A DNA stretch of 6,327 bases, from contig CAAFFL010000128.1 in NCBI GenBank assembly GCA_900762125.1, positions 1 through 6,327 on the forward strand, read 5' to 3'. Origin of the DNA: an uncultured Prevotella sp. Its GTDB lineage: Bacteria > Bacteroidota > Bacteroidia > Bacteroidales > Bacteroidaceae. The translations under genes were made by a program, and so were the position numbers. Every line of letters starts with the position of its first letter. Position 1 is the first letter of the stretch. The notes under the pieces were generated by a model, which made no database searches, was not told the DNA's origin, and saw only the letters and a list, made by a program, of their open reading frames with translations. This document shows, piece by piece, positions 5,008 to 6,327 of the stretch.

Positions 5008-5826
5008 TTACTCCCCCTTATTCTCCGCAGGGGTGTGCGTTGCCAGCTTCCGCCATAGCCATTCGAAGAGTGCCGTGCCCACGAGGGCCGTGAGGATGCC
5101 GAGCAGCACGTCGATGACATAGTGGTGACCCGTGTAGACCGCTGTGCACCAGATGCCTACGCAGATCACGGCAAAGAGCACCGAGGCGTACCACGGTTGC
5201 CGGCTCTTGACAGAGTAGATCGTCGTCACCAGCAGATAGGCCGCATGGAGGCTCGGCACGGCCGCAAAGACATTCGCGTTCTTGCCGTAGATGCTGTGGA
5301 AGATCGGCGCACCCACCAAAGCATCGAAGCGCCCCAGTCCAGCCACGTTGCCCAGCGTGTGGAGCACCGGCGTGAAGCCATAGTTCATCGCATACCATGG
5401 TGGTGCGGCGGGGTAGATATAGTAGCCAATGAATCCCAGGATGTTGACCAGCAGGAAGGCCCACGTGAAGCGCCGCACCCACTCGTAGCGACGGGTGAAA
5501 TAGAGATAGAGCGAGAAGGCGATGGGCACGGGCACCCAGCAGAGGTAGAAGATGCCTGCCAGGAGGTCGGCCACCGCACAATGGTGCTGCGCGAACCACT
5601 CCCCAGGGATGAGCGTTCCTGCTGCCGTGGTAATGCCAAAGAGGTGTCGCTCAGCCTCATAGAGTCCCCGCACGTCGATCGTGTTCACCCGATAATTGGG
5701 GAAGAAGCCCATCGACATATAGATCACGCCGAAGAGGAACCACGGGAGCATGTACACGGTGAACCGCCGCGTACGCTTCCAGGCATAGAGCACCACGAAG
5801 AGTACGGTAATCTCCAGTATTTCCAT
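5008..5826 (-). CDS. PAP2/Aur1-type enzyme, probable inositol phosphorylceramide synthase
   Basis: A 272-residue integral membrane protein with about six helices. It has the PAP2-superfamily catalytic pattern in the Aur1-like form: YYIYPAAPPWY (135-145), AAVPSLHAAYLL (188-199) and YTGHHYVIDVLLG (231-243). H194, H235 and D239 are the expected catalytic triad. The APPW and GHHYxxD motifs are characteristic of the branch containing fungal Aur1, which transfers phosphoinositol from phosphatidylinositol to ceramide. Bacteroidetes make sphingolipids and some make inositol phosphorylceramide. The upstream neighbour, 30 bp away, resembles a phosphatidylinositol-phosphate synthase, which supports this assignment over a generic phosphatase. 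Alternatives are a phosphatidylinositol-phosphate phosphatase or another lipid head-group transferase. ATG 5826 has only a weak ribosome-binding sequence. The PAP2 family is certain; the exact reaction is inferred. Confidence 0.85.
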   Translation of the reverse strand: MEILEITVLFVVLYAWKRTRRFTVYMLPWFLFGVIYMSMGFFPNYRVNTIDVRGLYEAERHLFGITTAAGTLIPGEWFAQHHCAVADLLAGIFYLCWVPVPIAFSLYLYFTRRYEWVRRFTWAFLLVNILGFIGYYIYPAAPPWYAMNYGFTPVLHTLGNVAGLGRFDALVGAPIFHSIYGKNANVFAAVPSLHAAYLLVTTIYSVKSRQPWYASVLFAVICVGIWCTAVYTGHHYVIDVLLGILTALVGTALFEWLWRKLATHTPAENKGE

Positions 5827-5856
5827 TCTGCTTTGGTTTTATCCCAGATCTGCTTT

Positions 5857-6327
5857 TTATTTTACTTCCTTGTCCCTTGCCGTGAGCACCTTATAGCAAT
5901 AGCCGATGCGCCAGAAGGCAGTGACATTGGCCAGCACGGCGATGAGAATCATGCCGCCCGCGAGCCAGCAGAGGTTGCCCGTCAGGCCGGTGATGATGGC
6001 CGCCACAGCAGTGACCACGACGCGCTCCGGCCGCTGCATGAAGCCCACCTTGCACTCGATGTTCAGGCCCTCAGCACGGGCACGCACATAGCTGACCATC
6101 ACCGAGCCGACCATTGCGGCAAACGTCGTCACGCCAAGCCAGAACCAGCTCTGGTCCGCCTCGAGGAAGACGAGGCAGATGCCGAAGAGCGAGATGAGTT
6201 CACTGTAGCGGTCGAGCGTGCTGTCCCACAGGGCGCCGAAGCTGCTGCTCATGTTGCCCACGCGTGCCAGCCGACCGTCCATCATGTCGAAGAGTCCCGA
6301 GGCGATGATGATGAATCCGCCCCACCC
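5857..6327 (-). CDS. CDP-alcohol phosphatidyltransferase, probable phosphatidylinositol-phosphate synthase (5' end missing)
   Basis: The reading frame stays open to the right edge, giving 156 visible residues; roughly 50 N-terminal residues are probably outside the window, judging by family length. The family motif is complete: D14, D17-G18, A21-R22, G31, D35 and D39 (visible numbering) fit DxxDGxxARx8Gx3Dx3D, the metal and CDP-lipid site. Downstream, YVRARAEG (80-87) and QRPER (98-102) resemble the inositol-phosphate-binding region of actinobacterial phosphatidylinositol-phosphate synthases. Several hydrophobic helices follow, and the end is charged (TARDKEVK). It would join a CDP-diacylglycerol-type lipid to inositol 1-phosphate in the inner membrane. 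The in-frame ATGs at 6285 and 6282 are internal, inside the catalytic motif, and are not the start. The superfamily is certain, but the acceptor (inositol phosphate against glycerol phosphate or another alcohol) is a moderate-confidence inference strengthened by the Aur1-like neighbour. Confidence 0.85.
   Translation of the reverse strand, partial: GWGGFIIIASGLFDMMDGRLARVGNMSSSFGALWDSTLDRYSELISLFGICLVFLEADQSWFWLGVTTFAAMVGSVMVSYVRARAEGLNIECKVGFMQRPERVVVTAVAAIITGLTGNLCWLAGGMILIAVLANVTAFWRIGYCYKVLTARDKEVK

Noticed and set aside
4977..5120. 48-residue N-terminal extension of the response regulator
   Set aside because: It overlaps the end of the PAP2 gene in another frame and is Ser/Arg-rich; the receiver strand begins at MNVFLAD after a good ribosome-binding sequence.
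5845..5852. CAGATCTG palindrome between the two lipid genes
   Set aside because: An 8-bp palindrome inside a short operon gap with no promoter element; expected often by chance.

Overview
The window looks like a chromosomal segment from a member of the Bacteroidales, most likely Prevotellaceae. Three sites match the Bacteroidetes -7 promoter consensus TAnnTTTG, all continuing to C. The genes include a DUF4230 pair and an inositol-lipid/sphingolipid synthesis pair, both familiar from this phylum. Coding DNA is clearly GC-rich and the spacers are AT-rich. There is no tRNA, rRNA, insertion sequence or CRISPR array, and the genus assignment is an inference.

Layout. Positions 1-214 hold no recognisable gene. 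They contain a hairpin with its T-run on the minus-strand side, a possible LacI-type operator half and the promoter of the first gene. A plus-strand block follows (215-2976): a DUF4230 lipoprotein, a membrane-anchored DUF4230 paralogue and an AGCS-family sodium:alanine/glycine symporter. Four head-to-tail copies of a 22-bp unit run from the last codons of the first DUF4230 gene to just before the second. A convergent gap (2977-3071) contains a hairpin and a second, unrelated tandem repeat, also of 22-bp period. The minus strand then carries a LacI-family regulator (4079-3072), whose promoter is well formed and has a near-palindromic operator across its -33 box.

Positions 4080-4337 (258 bp) contain that promoter, a plus-strand -7 box, and a long hairpin with T-rich tracts on both sides. 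The plus-strand signals would fit a small RNA of about 90 nt. The rest of the minus strand reads right to left: a CDP-alcohol phosphatidyltransferase cut by the window edge and resembling phosphatidylinositol-phosphate synthases, a PAP2/Aur1-type enzyme with the features of inositol phosphorylceramide synthase, and a LuxR-type response regulator with an unusual receiver domain. Gaps of about 30 bp suggest one operon, probably ending at the hairpin near 4265-4293.

How the parts may work together. The two lipid enzymes fit consecutive parts of bacterial inositol-lipid synthesis: inositol phosphate is placed on a CDP-diacylglycerol-derived lipid, and a phosphoinositol head group is later moved to a ceramide-type lipid. 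The orphan response regulator at the operon's end may tie this to an envelope or growth signal, but nothing in the sequence proves its targets. The LacI regulator very probably represses itself, and an 11-bp copy of its operator core upstream of the first gene may extend its regulon. The most unexpected structural signal is the pair of unrelated 22-bp-period repeats at gene ends.
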